In this document: one piece after another, positions 21,741 to 33,036 of the stretch
Layout of the letters: the number at the start of each line of letters is the position of its first letter
How positions within the stretch are numbered: the stretch's first letter is position 1
Source of the DNA: Actinomycetota bacterium
GTDB taxonomy: Bacteria > Actinomycetota > Acidimicrobiia > Acidimicrobiales > Ilumatobacteraceae
Assembly (NCBI GenBank): GCA_005788815.1
Contig: SYAZ01000053.1
Span: 1 to 64,000 of the forward strand
DNA: 64,000 nucleotides
Direction of reading: 5' to 3'
Program-made: the position numbers and the translations under genes
The notes under the pieces: model-generated
What the model saw: the letters and a program-made list of their open reading frames with translations, nothing else
What the model was told of the DNA's origin: nothing
Database searches by the model: none

Positions 21741-24692
21741 CTAGACCCTAGCGATTTCTCTCTCTTCGAATGTTTCAATAATGTCGCCTGGCTTGAGGTC
21801 TTGGAAGTCGGACAAGCCGATACCACACTCGAAACCTTCGCGCACTTCACGCACATCGTCCTTGAAGCGGCGCAGTGACTGGATGGAGCCCTTCCAGATG
21901 ATGGTTCCTTCGCGAAGGAAACGAACCTTTGTGCCACGAGTGATAACGCCCGTACGCACAACACATCCGGCGATCGCACCAAGTTTTGGAACACGGAAGA
22001 TCTCGCGCACTTCTGCTTCACCAGTAACCACTTCTTCGAACTCAGGAGCCAATAGACCAAGCATTGCTCGTTCCATGTCTTCCAACAGTTTGTAGATGAT
22101 TTCGTATGTACGGATCTCAACTTTTTCAATTTCAGCTAATTCACGCGACTTGCGGTCGGGACGAACATTGAAACCAATGAGAGTTGCGTTAGTTGTAGCT
22201 GCCAGTGTGATGTCGTTCTCGGTGATACCGCCGACACCACGATGAACAAACGCCACCTTGACTTCTTCTCGCTCCAATTTACGAAGGCTTTCCGTCACTG
22301 CTTCGAGTGAACCCTGTACGTCGGCCTTGATAACAAGGTTCAGTGTTGCCACTTCGCCAGCCTGAATCTGACTAAAGATGTCTTCAAGCTTTACGCCACC
22401 TTGTACACGTGAATCTCCACGTTGGTTCAAGGTGCGACGAGTGTGACCACGTGAGTCACCCACAACGCGAGCAGTCTTTTCGTCTGGTGCTGCACGGAAC
22501 TCATCGCCTGCTTGAGGCACAGATGACAATCCGAGCACCTGTACAGGCGTAGATGGGCCAGCTTCTTTTACTTGTTCGCCGCGCTCGTTGATGAGTGCGC
22601 GCACTTTGCCCCATGCTGCGCCCGCAACGATTGGGTCGCCCACCTTCAATGTTCCCTTGTCTACCAACACTGTGGCAACGGGTCCACGACCAATGTCGAG
22701 GTTTGCTTCGAGAACAATTCCCTTTGCGCGTCCTGTTGGATTTGCAGTGAGTTCTTCTAGTTCAGCAACAACAGTGAGTTGTTCCAACAGATCATCGATA
22801 CCCATGTTTTGTTGTGCCGACATCTCGACAACGATGGTGTCTCCACCCCATGCCTCGGGAACCAATTCATACTCTGCCAATTGAGTAAGCACGCGCTGAG
22901 GATCAGCGTTCTCTTTATCAATCTTGTTCACTGCAACAACAATGGGCACTTCAGCAGACTTTGCGTGATTAATGGCCTCAATTGTTTGTGGCATGACACC
23001 GTCGTCTGCTGCAACAACCAACACAACAATGTCGGTGACCTGTGCACCACGCATACGCATCTTTGAGAACGCAGCGTGACCAGGTGTGTCAATGAAAGTA
23101 ACTTTCTTGCCGTCTTTTTCTACTTGGTATGCACCGATGTGCTGCGTAATTCCGCCGGCTTCGCCAGCGACAACATTTGCGGAACGAATACGGTCGAGCA
23201 ACGTGGTTTTACCGTGGTCAACGTGACCCATAACTGTGATGACAGGTGGACGAGTCTCTTGCAATGATTCATCGTCGTCATCAGAGTCGTCGAACAATGC
23301 TTGCAATTCAGTTTCTTGCTGTTGACCTGGATCGACAAGCAGAATTTCTCCGCCAACTTCAAGCGCAAACAATTCCATCTGATCGTCGCTCAGTGTCATG
23401 GTGGCTGTGACCATTTCGCCGTGCTCAAGCAAGTAGCGAACAACGTCTGCCGCTGTGCGATTTAGTTTCGGAGCAAACTCTTGTGCAGAGACACCACGTT
23501 CAATAACGATGATTCCTTCTGGAACTGGTGCGTTGCTGTTTGAGTAGTTCGTGAACTGCGGCTGCAATTCATCGAACTCGCGCCGACGTCGTGCACGCGA
23601 CTTCTTGCGAGGTGCGCGACGCTGACCATTACGTGGACCACCAGGACCGCCTCCAGGACGAGGACCGCCACCAGGGCCACCTGCACCAGGACCGCCACCA
23701 GGGCCTCCCGCGCCAGGACCGCCAGGTCGAGCGCCACCTGGGCCACCAGGACGAGGGGCAAAACCAGGACGTGAACCAGGACCACCGGGACCACCAGGAC
23801 GTGGACCACCAGGACCTCCGGTACGCGGACCACCAGGACCTCCGGTACGAGGACCACCAGGGCCGCCAGTACGTGGACCACCAGGGCCAGGACGAGAACC
23901 AGGGCCAGGACGAAAGCCGCTAGGACCACCAGGACGAGGACCACCGGGAGTAACGCGACCACCAGGAGGCGGAGGTATTGGTCGACCAGTCGCAGACATT
24001 GGACCGGGTGGCGGTGGAATCGGACGAGGACCTGCACCGGGACCTGCGCTTGGGCCGCGCGGAGGCATACCTGTTGGAGGCATACCCGCTGGAGGACGGC
24101 CTGCAGGAGGAGTTGGTCGAGACGGAGGTTGCGGAGTGACCGGAGGGCGAGGAATCGCTCCTGTTGGACGTCCACTAGAGATCACACGAGATTCACCACT
24201 TGCAGCAGGCGCAGCAGGCGCTGGGGTTTCCACCGCAGGCGCAGGCACATCGACAACTGGAGCTACTTCTACAGGTACTTCAGCAACAGGAGTAACTGGT
24301 GTGGGTGCAATAACTTCTGGCGCTTCGCTAATTGGTTCTGCATCCACTTTTGCAGCAGCTGCCTTTTTCGCAGGAGCCTTCTTTGCAGCAGTCTTCTTGA
24401 CAGCAGTCTTCTTTGCCGGTGCATCACCGTCGCCAGATTCACCGTCTGCTTTTTTGGCAGCGGCTTTTTTGGCGGGAGCTTTCTTTGCTGGCTTTTCTTC
24501 GGCGGGCTGTACATCACGTACTAGTCCATCTTTGACGGCTTTACGACGAACACGGTCAGCCTGTGCTTCTTCCATTGAAGAAGACACATTCTTGACGTCG
24601 ATGCCCATTTCTTTGGAGCGATCGAGTGTTTCTTTGTTCGTCCAGCCGAGCTCTTTTGCAAGCTCCGCAATTCGGATCTTCTTGATTGCCAA
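21741..24692 (-). CDS. infB: translation initiation factor IF-2
   Basis: 983 aa; [19 protein letters not shown] core after Lys/Ala- and Gly/Pro-rich N-terminal regions. Confidence 0.98.
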   Translation of the reverse strand: MAIKKIRIAELAKELGWTNKETLDRSKEMGIDVKNVSSSMEEAQADRVRRKAVKDGLVRDVQPAEEKPAKKAPAKKAAAKKADGESGDGDAPAKKTAVKKTAAKKAPAKKAAAAKVDAEPISEAPEVIAPTPVTPVAEVPVEVAPVVDVPAPAVETPAPAAPAASGESRVISSGRPTGAIPRPPVTPQPPSRPTPPAGRPPAGMPPTGMPPRGPSAGPGAGPRPIPPPPGPMSATGRPIPPPPGGRVTPGGPRPGGPSGFRPGPGSRPGPGGPRTGGPGGPRTGGPGGPRTGGPGGPRPGGPGGPGSRPGFAPRPGGPGGARPGGPGAGGPGGGPGAGGPGGGPRPGGGPGGPRNGQRRAPRKKSRARRRREFDELQPQFTNYSNSNAPVPEGIIVIERGVSAQEFAPKLNRTAADVVRYLLEHGEMVTATMTLSDDQMELFALEVGGEILLVDPGQQQETELQALFDDSDDDDESLQETRPPVITVMGHVDHGKTTLLDRIRSANVVAGEAGGITQHIGAYQVEKDGKKVTFIDTPGHAAFSKMRMRGAQVTDIVVLVVAADDGVMPQTIEAINHAKSAEVPIVVAVNKIDKENADPQRVLTQLAEYELVPEAWGGDTIVVEMSAQQNMGIDDLLEQLTVVAELEELTANPTGRAKGIVLEANLDIGRGPVATVLVDKGTLKVGDPIVAGAAWGKVRALINERGEQVKEAGPSTPVQVLGLSSVPQAGDEFRAAPDEKTARVVGDSRGHTRRTLNQRGDSRVQGGVKLEDIFSQIQAGEVATLNLVIKADVQGSLEAVTESLRKLEREEVKVAFVHRGVGGITENDITLAATTNATLIGFNVRPDRKSRELAEIEKVEIRTYEIIYKLLEDMERAMLGLLAPEFEEVVTGEAEVREIFRVPKLGAIAGCVVRTGVITRGTKVRFLREGTIIWKGSIQSLRRFKDDVREVREGFECGIGLSDFQDLKPGDIIETFEEREIARV
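23803..23890. repeat. about 24-bp tandem repeats in infB (GGPGGPRT units)
   Basis: Units ggaccaccaggacctccggtacgc / ...cga / ggaccaccagggccgccagtacgt plus a partial copy. Confidence 0.85.
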
Positions 24693-24695
24693 GGG

Positions 24696-25853
24696 TTAGG
24701 CCTCCGTGCTTTCGCTGTCACTCGATGAGCCGCCGGCCCACTCTTGTTCGCTGACCACAGACCCATCGGTGTTGTGGAACTGCAGCTCACCAGTTTCGTC
24801 GTTCTTGCGCCATTCGCCCTCTGCATACTCAGTGTTGCGTGGTGACTGACGTGGTTCGAAAATTCCGTTGGCTTCGTTTGCTGCTTGTGTTTCCGACTTG
24901 ATGTCGATACGCACACCAGTAAGGCGTGCTGCAAGTCTTGCGTTCTGACCTTCTTTTCCGATTGCCAAAGACAACTGGAAGTCAGGAACGATGACATCAG
25001 CTTGCGTGTTGTCCTCACTCAGGCGCACTTCTGTGACTTTTGCAGGAGACAATGCCTTTGATACGAAATCAATGAGATCTTCTGAATAGGAAACGATGTC
25101 AATCTTTTCGCCACGAAGTTCATTGACAACCATGCGAACACGGCCGCCACGTGCACCAACACATGCGCCGACTGGGTCGACGTTTGGATCGTTAGAAAAC
25201 ACTGCAATCTTTGTGCGATGACCCGGTTCACGAGCACATGACTTGATCTCTACAACGCCATCAGCAATTTCAGGGACTTCTAGTTCAAACAAACGCTTGA
25301 TGAGGCCTGGGTGAGTGCGACTAACCACAATCTGTGGGCCTTTTGCAGTTTTACGAACTTCAACGATGTACGCCTTGACGCGCGCATTTGGCTCTGGTCG
25401 TTCGTATGGAACTTGTTCAGCTTGTGGAAGCAACGCCTCTACCTTGCCAAGATCGAGCAACGCATAACGTCCCTCTGACTGCTGAATGATTCCGGTTACA
25501 AGATCGCCTTCGCGGTTTGCATATTCCTCGAACTTGCGATCGCGTTCAACTTCACGGATGCGCTGGCTCATGACCTGCTTGAACGTTGCTGCAGCGATGC
25601 GTCCGAGCTCGTGTTTGTTCGGCGTATCGTCGCGCTCGTTGATCCAGTTGCCGTCGTCGTCAACGTCGTAGGCCGTGAATGTCATGTCGAGGTTTTCAGG
25701 GTTTACCTCAACGATGACTTCGTCTGCAGCGTTTGGACGCTTCTTATATGCGGTTGCCAATGCTTCTACGAGCACCTGCAGCAGTGAATCGACACTGATG
25801 CCATGGTGCTCTGCGAGCATGCGTACTGCTTCGGACATATCTAGGTTGCTCAT
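24696..25853 (-). CDS. nusA: transcription termination/antitermination protein NusA
   Basis: Start moved to MSNLDMSEAVRMLAEHHGIS; S1 and KH motifs VDPVGACVGARGGRVRMVVNELRGEKIDIV. Confidence 0.95.
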   Translation of the reverse strand: MSNLDMSEAVRMLAEHHGISVDSLLQVLVEALATAYKKRPNAADEVIVEVNPENLDMTFTAYDVDDDGNWINERDDTPNKHELGRIAAATFKQVMSQRIREVERDRKFEEYANREGDLVTGIIQQSEGRYALLDLGKVEALLPQAEQVPYERPEPNARVKAYIVEVRKTAKGPQIVVSRTHPGLIKRLFELEVPEIADGVVEIKSCAREPGHRTKIAVFSNDPNVDPVGACVGARGGRVRMVVNELRGEKIDIVSYSEDLIDFVSKALSPAKVTEVRLSEDNTQADVIVPDFQLSLAIGKEGQNARLAARLTGVRIDIKSETQAANEANGIFEPRQSPRNTEYAEGEWRKNDETGELQFHNTDGSVVSEQEWAGGSSSDSESTEA

Positions 25854-26428
25854 TGCGCACTTACCTCTTGATGATCGGATGTTTGATGATCGGATGGAAC
25901 AGATTTTTGAGAAGTGCTGCGCTTTGCGGCGCGCGCTTCTTTCGAATTTGGCTTTGGCTGTGATTCCCACACAAAGACCGTCTTTGCCTTTTCAATAAGT
26001 GACAAAGGAATCTCGACTGACTGAGCAGTATCAGTGACCAGCACGGTGGCAGTTGCGTCGGTGGCTGCAACAAGAGCGCCAGAGAAACGACGTTGACCTT
26101 CATGTTCGGCAACCAGACGAATAGAGACGTCCTTGCCTACTTCGCGTTGGAAATGATGAGGGGTACGAAGATTGCGCTCGAGACCAGGGCTTGACACTTC
26201 GAGGGTGTATCGACCAGGGACAACGTCGTTGTGATCGAGTTCGCGGCCAAGCAAACGGTTGACGCGAGAGATTTGGTCGATGTCGACCCCTGCTTCTTGA
26301 CCGGCTGGCGTGTCGATGGTGACCTTCAAAACGCCGCCGGCGAACTCCATGTCATACAGTTCAAGGCCCAAGTCGTCCAAAATGGGGGAAACCATGGCGG
26401 TCACTGACGTAACTACATTGACAGACAT
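25850..26428 (-). CDS. rimP: ribosome maturation factor RimP
   Basis: GVDIDQISRVNRLLGRELDH...YTLEVSSPGLERNLRTPHHFQREVGKDV. Confidence 0.92.
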   Translation of the reverse strand: MSVNVVTSVTAMVSPILDDLGLELYDMEFAGGVLKVTIDTPAGQEAGVDIDQISRVNRLLGRELDHNDVVPGRYTLEVSSPGLERNLRTPHHFQREVGKDVSIRLVAEHEGQRRFSGALVAATDATATVLVTDTAQSVEIPLSLIEKAKTVFVWESQPKPNSKEARAAKRSTSQKSVPSDHQTSDHQEVSAQ

Positions 26429-26467
26429 ATGACTACCTCCCGCCAAACATGGCACTAACAAAACAAA

Positions 26468-26490
26468 AGGCACGGGGGGTACCCGTGCCT
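26468..26490 (-). terminator. terminator-like hairpin in the rimP-nusA-infB 5' leader
   Basis: Minus strand: A-GGCACGGG-TACCC-CCCGTGCC-TTTTGTTTTG, about 40 nt upstream of rimP ATG. Confidence 0.7.
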
Positions 26491-26553
26491 CAGGTTCACC
26501 GAACTTCAAAGGACGGCTTCAAGCATAGCCATTCAAAGTAAGGTTTTGCTCCG

Positions 26554-28320
26554 ATGCTTCGTCTCTCCAAACTCTTCGTTCGCACCTTGCGTGATGACCC
26601 TTCCGATGCTGAAGTCCCCAGCCATCGCCTCTTGGTACGGGCGGGCTACATCCGCCGAGCCGCCCCCGGTGGGTATACCTGGCTACCGCTTGGTTGGAGG
26701 GTGCTTCGCAAAGTCGAGGACATCGTTCGCCAAGAGATGGACGCCATGGGAGCACAAGAGGTTCACTTCCCTGCCCTCCTTCCTCGCGACGTGTACGAGG
26801 CCACCGGACGATGGACCGAATATGGCGACAACCTTTTTCGCTTGAAAGATCGCAAAGGCGCCGACTTCTTACTTGGACCAACACACGAAGAGATGTTCAC
26901 ACTGCTCGTGAAAGATATGTACTCGAGTTATAAAGACCTTCCTGTTTCGCTGTACCAGATTCAAACGAAGTATCGCGATGAAGCTCGACCACGTGCTGGC
27001 CTGTTACGCGGTCGCGAGTTTCTCATGAAGGACAGTTACTCATTCGACATCGACGATGATGCGCTTGCAGTTAGTTATGCGCAACATCGTGATGCATACG
27101 AACGCATCTTTGCGCGCCTGCAATTGCCATACGTCATTGTGAAAGCGATGAGCGGTGCTATGGGTGGTTCTATGAGCGAAGAATTCCTTGCGCCCATCGA
27201 AGTGGGTGAAGACACATTCGTTCGTTGCTCAGCATGTGACTATTCAGCAAACACAGAGGCAGTTACCACATCATCTCCTGCTGCTGATAGCAACACCTAC
27301 GATGCGTCGTCTACTATCGCAACCCCCAACTGCCCCACCATCGCAACACTCGTTGATTTACTCAATGCAAATCATCCGCGCACAGATCGTTCGTGGGAAG
27401 CACACGACACTCTCAAGAATGTCGTACTACGTCTTCGTCAACCAGATGGTTCCACAGAGACACTCGTCATCGGCGTACCTGGCGACCGTGAAGTCGATAT
27501 GAAGCGCATTGAGGCACAGCTTTCTCCTGCAGAAGTAGAACCACTCGACGAAGAAGGGTTTGCTCAACATCGCACGCTTATTCGTGGCTACATCGGGCCA
27601 CAAGTTCTTGGAACCACTTCTACATCTGGCATTCGCTATCTCGTCGACCCTTCGGTGGTTCACGGCAGTGCTTGGGTGACTGGCGCAAACACCAAAGACA
27701 CACACGTCATTCATTTGGTACATGGCCGCGACTTCACTGCAGACGGAACCATTGAAGCCGTCGAAGTGGCAGCTGGGGATCCATGCCCCAATTGCTCAGC
27801 GCCTCTTGAGATAGCACGCGGTATCGAGATTGGTCATGTCTTTCAATTGGGTCGCAAATACGCAGACAAACTTGGGCTTACCGTTCTTGATCACAATGGA
27901 AAACAAGTAGTAGTCACCATGGGCTCATACGGCATTGGCGTATCGCGTGCAGTTGCTTCCATCGCCGAAGTATTCCATGACGACATCGGCTTGAAATGGC
28001 CACGAGCCATTGCACCTGCCGATGTGCATGTAGTCGTTACTGGCAAAAATGGTGACGACATCACTATCGCCGGCGAAAAGATTGCGGTCGAACTTGAAGC
28101 GCAAGGTCTTGACGTGCTCATCGACGACCGCAACGGCGTGTCACCTGGCGTGAAGTTCAAAGACGCTGAACTCATTGGCATCCCCACCATCTTGGTGGTG
28201 GGCAAATCTCTCGCGGAAGGAAATGTTGAACTGAGGGACCGCCATACGGGAACCAATGAAGCAATTCCTGTTGCAGATGCCGTTACCCGAGTTGTTGCAC
28301 TCGCCCGAAGCGGTCAATAG
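26554..28320 (+). CDS. proS: prolyl-tRNA synthetase
   Basis: 588 aa; [23 protein letters not shown]; class II motifs with insertion domain. Confidence 0.98.
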   Translation: MLRLSKLFVRTLRDDPSDAEVPSHRLLVRAGYIRRAAPGGYTWLPLGWRVLRKVEDIVRQEMDAMGAQEVHFPALLPRDVYEATGRWTEYGDNLFRLKDRKGADFLLGPTHEEMFTLLVKDMYSSYKDLPVSLYQIQTKYRDEARPRAGLLRGREFLMKDSYSFDIDDDALAVSYAQHRDAYERIFARLQLPYVIVKAMSGAMGGSMSEEFLAPIEVGEDTFVRCSACDYSANTEAVTTSSPAADSNTYDASSTIATPNCPTIATLVDLLNANHPRTDRSWEAHDTLKNVVLRLRQPDGSTETLVIGVPGDREVDMKRIEAQLSPAEVEPLDEEGFAQHRTLIRGYIGPQVLGTTSTSGIRYLVDPSVVHGSAWVTGANTKDTHVIHLVHGRDFTADGTIEAVEVAAGDPCPNCSAPLEIARGIEIGHVFQLGRKYADKLGLTVLDHNGKQVVVTMGSYGIGVSRAVASIAEVFHDDIGLKWPRAIAPADVHVVVTGKNGDDITIAGEKIAVELEAQGLDVLIDDRNGVSPGVKFKDAELIGIPTILVVGKSLAEGNVELRDRHTGTNEAIPVADAVTRVVALARSGQ

Positions 28321-28324
28321 AACC

Positions 28325-29356
28325 ATGTTGCGGCGCATCATTGGTGCTGCTCAGCACTACGACTGGGGTGACTCTGTCTCCATCCCTCTCCTATTAGGAA
28401 TGCCACTTGACGGAAACACGTGGGCAGAAATGTGGTTCGGCACTCATCACGTTGCACCTTCGCATCTCGACACACCAAACGGACCATTGCTCTCTTCAGA
28501 GGTTGGCGAGATGACGATGCTGGTCAAACTCTTGGCGTGCGCAAAACCATTGTCGTTACAGACACATCCGACAACGCAACAAGCCATTGACGGGTTTGCA
28601 AAAGAAAACTCGGAGTCCGTCGCTCTTGAGGCTCCCCATCGCATGTACCGTGACCCATCCGACAAACCAGAGATGTTGATTGCTCTCACACCATTCGAAG
28701 CATTGTGTGGTTTTCAACCAATACAACAATCAGTTGCGGTACTGCGCACCATGAACTGGCAAAACGAAGCCGACGTGCTTGAAGCAAACGGCATTGCGCA
28801 CTACGTCGAATGGGCGATGCAGCAATCAACCCCAGTTTCTACCGACGCCCTTCCTGAGTGGCTCATCACGATTGCATCGCTGCACCCACATGATCCCGCG
28901 TTGCGCGTAGCTCCCCTTCTTCATCACTTCACCCTTCAACCAGGAGAAGCAATCTCGCTTCCTGCCGGAAACTTGCATGCGTATATACGGGGCTTTGGTC
29001 TTGAAGTCATGAAGTCATCAGACAACGTCATCCGTGCCGGATTCACATCAAAGTTTGTCAATGTGAAAGAACTGCTTTCCATTGTCGATTTCTCTTCAAT
29101 AGACATTCCCGTTATACGTCCTGATAACGACGGGCACTACGCATCTCCTACTCCTGCATTTAGCGTTCAACAACTGCCGTGGAAGCACGGCGCCAACTTG
29201 CCGTCTGCGCCTGTTGACAGAATTCTGTTTGGTCCAATTCAGAGTGAACTGATGAATGGCTCACCAGAAATGGTGTTGTTGCCCGCGAATGAAGAACTAG
29301 AACTTGTTGACTCGGATAATTCTGGTGGAATTCTTTGGGTGTTTACCCAGAACTAA
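28325..29356 (+). CDS. manA: mannose-6-phosphate isomerase, class I
   Basis: Start moved to MLRRIIGAAQHYDWGDS; AEMWFGTHHVAPS, LSLQTHPTTQQA, PAGNLHAYIRGFGLEVMKSSDNVIRAG. Confidence 0.92.
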   Translation: MLRRIIGAAQHYDWGDSVSIPLLLGMPLDGNTWAEMWFGTHHVAPSHLDTPNGPLLSSEVGEMTMLVKLLACAKPLSLQTHPTTQQAIDGFAKENSESVALEAPHRMYRDPSDKPEMLIALTPFEALCGFQPIQQSVAVLRTMNWQNEADVLEANGIAHYVEWAMQQSTPVSTDALPEWLITIASLHPHDPALRVAPLLHHFTLQPGEAISLPAGNLHAYIRGFGLEVMKSSDNVIRAGFTSKFVNVKELLSIVDFSSIDIPVIRPDNDGHYASPTPAFSVQQLPWKHGANLPSAPVDRILFGPIQSELMNGSPEMVLLPANEELELVDSDNSGGILWVFTQN

Positions 29357-30564
29357 TTGCCAGCAGTTTTTCTGATCTCAACTATTTTTTCTGCTGAATG
29401 ATTCGCGTCATCGCCTTTTTCATCCATGAGCTGTGCACGGTCTCGTGCAGCCTCGCGCTCGGCGAGTTTGGTGTCGGCTCGTTCAATTGCAGCATCTGTT
29501 CCGTGTTCGTTAATGAATTCGGCCCACTCCACTAAAGCCTCGACCATCTCGTCCTCTGGGATAACAGCAACATTGCGACCCTTAACGAAGAGGTGACCGC
29601 GCTTGTTACCTGCAGCGATTCCAAGGTCAGCTTCGCGAGCCTCACCCGGCCCATTAACGACGCAACCCATAACTGCAATCTGTAATGGCAACTTCTTGTC
29701 TTCAAATGCTTTCATTGCTCTATTAGCAACATCAATAACATCAATTTCTGCGCGACCACAACTAGGGCACGCAATGAGATCAACGTTCTTTCGTTCTCGC
29801 AAACCAAGTGCTTCTAGTAATTGGCGTCCTGCGCGCGCTTCTTCTACTGGGTCGGCAGTGAGGCTGTAACGAATGGTGTCGCCGATTCCCTCGAGCAACA
29901 AAGTAGAAATACCGGCTGTGGCTTTCACTAAACCTGCCGGGGGTGGGCCTGCCTCAGTAACTCCGAGGTGCAACGGAATATCTGTTGCATCGGCCAACAT
30001 GCGATACGCCTCAACCATGAGTGGAACGTTGCTTGCTTTCACGGAGATCTTCATCAGGTTGAAATCAACTTCTTGGAAATAAGCAATTTCCTGCATTGCA
30101 CTTTCCACCATTGCCGCTGCGGTGAGTCCGCCGTATTTCTCGTATAGGGATGGATCAAGCGAACCACCGTTGACGCCAATACGAATGGGGATGCCGCGGT
30201 CACGCGCTTCTGAGGCGACAGCCTTAATGTGTTCTGGCTTGCGAATGTTGCCCGGATTAAGACGCAAACCGTGCACGCCTGCTTCCATTGCCGCTAGTGC
30301 CATCTTGTACTGGTGATGAATGTCGGCGATGATGGGAATCGGCGAACGCGGAACGATTTGAGCAAGACCTTCTGCCGCTTCAATTTCGTTACATGTGCAT
30401 CGCACGATGTCACAACCTGCTGCAGCAAGTGCATAAATCTGTTGCAAAGTACCTTCGACATCAGCAGTTTTCGTGGTGGTCATTGACTGCACAGAGATGG
30501 GCGAACCGCCACCGACGGGCACTTTGCCCACCATAATTTGCGAAGTAGATCGACGTTCAAACAT
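29353..30564 (-). CDS. ispG: 4-hydroxy-3-methylbut-2-enyl diphosphate synthase (IspG/GcpE)
   Basis: VGGGSPISVQSMTTTKTADVEGTLQQI; CPSCGRAEID; MGCVVNGPGEAREADLGIA. Confidence 0.96.
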   Translation of the reverse strand: MFERRSTSQIMVGKVPVGGGSPISVQSMTTTKTADVEGTLQQIYALAAAGCDIVRCTCNEIEAAEGLAQIVPRSPIPIIADIHHQYKMALAAMEAGVHGLRLNPGNIRKPEHIKAVASEARDRGIPIRIGVNGGSLDPSLYEKYGGLTAAAMVESAMQEIAYFQEVDFNLMKISVKASNVPLMVEAYRMLADATDIPLHLGVTEAGPPPAGLVKATAGISTLLLEGIGDTIRYSLTADPVEEARAGRQLLEALGLRERKNVDLIACPSCGRAEIDVIDVANRAMKAFEDKKLPLQIAVMGCVVNGPGEAREADLGIAAGNKRGHLFVKGRNVAVIPEDEMVEALVEWAEFINEHGTDAAIERADTKLAEREAARDRAQLMDEKGDDANHSAEKIVEIRKTAGN

Positions 30565-30594
30565 CAGTTACTAGTGTGCCATCTTCAGAGCCAA

Positions 30595-31842
30595 TTACCC
30601 GAGTGGTTGCGTCACATCGAGATACAAACCGGTCAACAATAAGAACACCAATAGCCCCACCACCACAGTTGCCACAGGCACCATCTTGTTGATGTCGGCC
30701 TGATACGGCTTGTTTCGTCGTGACCGAATTCGCTCGTAGGTGGCAATTGCTGCGTGTCCGCCGTCGAAAGGTAACAACGGCAACATATTGAAGATTCCGA
30801 TAAACACATTGACGCTCGCCAACAAAATGAGCACCCCTTTCAGACCCTCGGAGCGACCCACGGTTCCACCGTATTGACTGACTCCGACGACCGTGCTCGG
30901 CCGAGTAGCTGGGTCTGCTTGAGATGAATCGGTGAGATGACGCAGTGAGTTGACAGGATTAAGTGCCGATACAACACCTGTTACAGACGACCACATTGTG
31001 GTGCCAATATCTGATGCACTTTGACCCGCTGCAACGATGGGATTCAAACGCTCCCATCCCCAGTCATCTGCAGCGACGCCAAAGTAACCACGATCTTTCA
31101 CCTGAGGATGAGGCGCTAGTACAACTGACAGTCTTTTCTCGACGCCATTTTGTTCAACAACAACGTCGACAGAATCGCCTGGTTGATAGGCAGAAATAGT
31201 GGCAACTACCGAGTCGTAATCAGTTATGGCCGTGTCACCAATTCGCAAAAGAGTGTCTCCCACTCTTACTCCAGCCATGTATGCCGGACTGTTCTGCTCA
31301 TCAACGTGACGCACCGTGGACACCCCAGTTGATTGTGCACGCCCACTGATTGCATACACACCCAGGAAGAGTGAAAAGGCAATTGCCATATGCATTAACG
31401 ACCCTGCCGTAATAACGAGCATTCGTCGTGGATATGACTTGGAACGATACGCACGAGATTCATCTGCTTCGTCGACTTCGTCAATGTTGTTCATGCCGAT
31501 GATGCGAACGAACGCACCAAGTGGCAATGCTCGAATACCGTATTCAACTTCACCACGTCGCATGGACCACACTCTCGGCCCAAACCCCATGAAGAACTGA
31601 GTGACTTTCATTCCTGTAAGTCGCGCGGTGGAAAAGTGCCCCACTTCGTGAAGAAACACGGAGATGAGCAAGCCCACTACAAATACGAATGTCCATGGGT
31701 TCTTGACCGCAAGATATAACAACAAGGCAGCAATGACGACGCCTGTAACTTTGCCGCTTCGTGTGACTTCTGGATTCTCTATTTCTTCAACAGAACCACC
31801 AGCAGCCATCTCTTCGCGGAAACGCTGATAAAAGTTGCTCAC
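30595..31842 (-). CDS. site-2 protease family, RseP/Rip1-like
   Basis: 415 aa; HEVGHF zinc motif, PDZ domain, NMLPLLPFDGGHA. Confidence 0.92.
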   Translation of the reverse strand: MSNFYQRFREEMAAGGSVEEIENPEVTRSGKVTGVVIAALLLYLAVKNPWTFVFVVGLLISVFLHEVGHFSTARLTGMKVTQFFMGFGPRVWSMRRGEVEYGIRALPLGAFVRIIGMNNIDEVDEADESRAYRSKSYPRRMLVITAGSLMHMAIAFSLFLGVYAISGRAQSTGVSTVRHVDEQNSPAYMAGVRVGDTLLRIGDTAITDYDSVVATISAYQPGDSVDVVVEQNGVEKRLSVVLAPHPQVKDRGYFGVAADDWGWERLNPIVAAGQSASDIGTTMWSSVTGVVSALNPVNSLRHLTDSSQADPATRPSTVVGVSQYGGTVGRSEGLKGVLILLASVNVFIGIFNMLPLLPFDGGHAAIATYERIRSRRNKPYQADINKMVPVATVVVGLLVFLLLTGLYLDVTQPLG

Positions 31843-32981
31843 TTAGTTAACTCCTCGGTTGCAAGACGACGACCCATCGCGTCGGCTTCTAAAACATCTT
31901 CCACAGTGTGTGGTTGGGTGACGTTAAATTTTGCCATGACACTGCTCAGGCACACAGCGATGTCTGTCCACACCAAACGCCCCGCGAGAAACGCCTCCAC
32001 AATTACTTCATTGGCTGCAGATAACGCCGCTGGCGCAGTGCCTCCTGCTCGACCCGCAGCGTACGCAAGGTCGAGACACTGAAACGTGTTGCGGTCTGGC
32101 TCTTCAAAATCTAGGTGCTTTAAAGTTGACCAGTCGATACGGCCATAAGCAGTAGAGATACGGTGTGGATACCCCAAGGCATAACCAATGGGCAATCTCA
32201 TATCGGGTAACGACATTTGCGCAATCGTAGAACCATCTGTGAACTCAACCATTGAATGAACTACGGATTGTGGATGTACTACCACATCGATCTGATCAAA
32301 CGACACGTGAAATAGTTCATGCGCTTCGATGACTTCTAAACCCTTGTTCATCAACGTGGATGAATCGATGGTGATCTTTGGACCCATCTTCCATGTTGGG
32401 TGTTGCAAAGCTTCTTCAACGGTGACGGATGCCAGAGATTCACGTGAACGCCCCCGAAAGGGACCACCACTTGCGGTGAGCACTAACCGAGAGACCTCTG
32501 TTTCAGGTCTTCCAGAAGATCGCAGACACTGATGAATCGCACAATGTTCGCTGTCGACAGGGACCAATTGCGCACCAGGCACACTGCGCAGAGGTTGAAC
32601 AATGGGACCAGCAGCAATCAAACTTTCCTTGTTTGCAAGGCCAAGCGTGCGACCTTGGCGCAGAGTTTCGAGGGTGACCGAGAGGCCAGCAAAACCCACA
32701 ACGCCATTGATCACTACATCTGCCTCATCGACAATGTCTGAAAGAACGTTGGTGACTTGAACTCCGGGCAAAGCCGCCGCTACTCGGTGTAATTCAGATT
32801 CATCTGTGACGACGACCAATTCTGGTTGCAGCCGCTTTGCTTGTTCGATAACAAGGTCGACCGACGAACCCACTGCCAGTGCAGACACCCGATAGTTCTG
32901 AGGCTCGGCAAGAACCACCTCAATAGTTTGAGTTCCGATAGAGCCCGAAGACCCAGCAATAGCAACTCGCTTTTGTGTCAC
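31839..32981 (-). CDS. dxr: 1-deoxy-D-xylulose-5-phosphate reductoisomerase
   Basis: VAIAGSSGSIGTQTIEVV, LANKESLIAAG, LTASGGPFRG. Confidence 0.96.
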   Translation of the reverse strand: MTQKRVAIAGSSGSIGTQTIEVVLAEPQNYRVSALAVGSSVDLVIEQAKRLQPELVVVTDESELHRVAAALPGVQVTNVLSDIVDEADVVINGVVGFAGLSVTLETLRQGRTLGLANKESLIAAGPIVQPLRSVPGAQLVPVDSEHCAIHQCLRSSGRPETEVSRLVLTASGGPFRGRSRESLASVTVEEALQHPTWKMGPKITIDSSTLMNKGLEVIEAHELFHVSFDQIDVVVHPQSVVHSMVEFTDGSTIAQMSLPDMRLPIGYALGYPHRISTAYGRIDWSTLKHLDFEEPDRNTFQCLDLAYAAGRAGGTAPAALSAANEVIVEAFLAGRLVWTDIAVCLSSVMAKFNVTQPHTVEDVLEADAMGRRLATEELTK

Positions 32982-33036
32982 GGATTCATTCTGTCAGTGG
33001 GACGCGTCAGTGAGACGGCAGCACACCAAATGTTGG

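Noticed and set aside
23462-24175. 237-aa Leu/Val-rich minus-strand ORF
   Set aside because: Alternative frame of the repetitive infB N-terminal region; low-complexity artefact.
24136-24699. 187-aa Ala-rich plus-strand ORF
   Set aside because: Antisense of the Lys/Ala-rich infB N-terminus.
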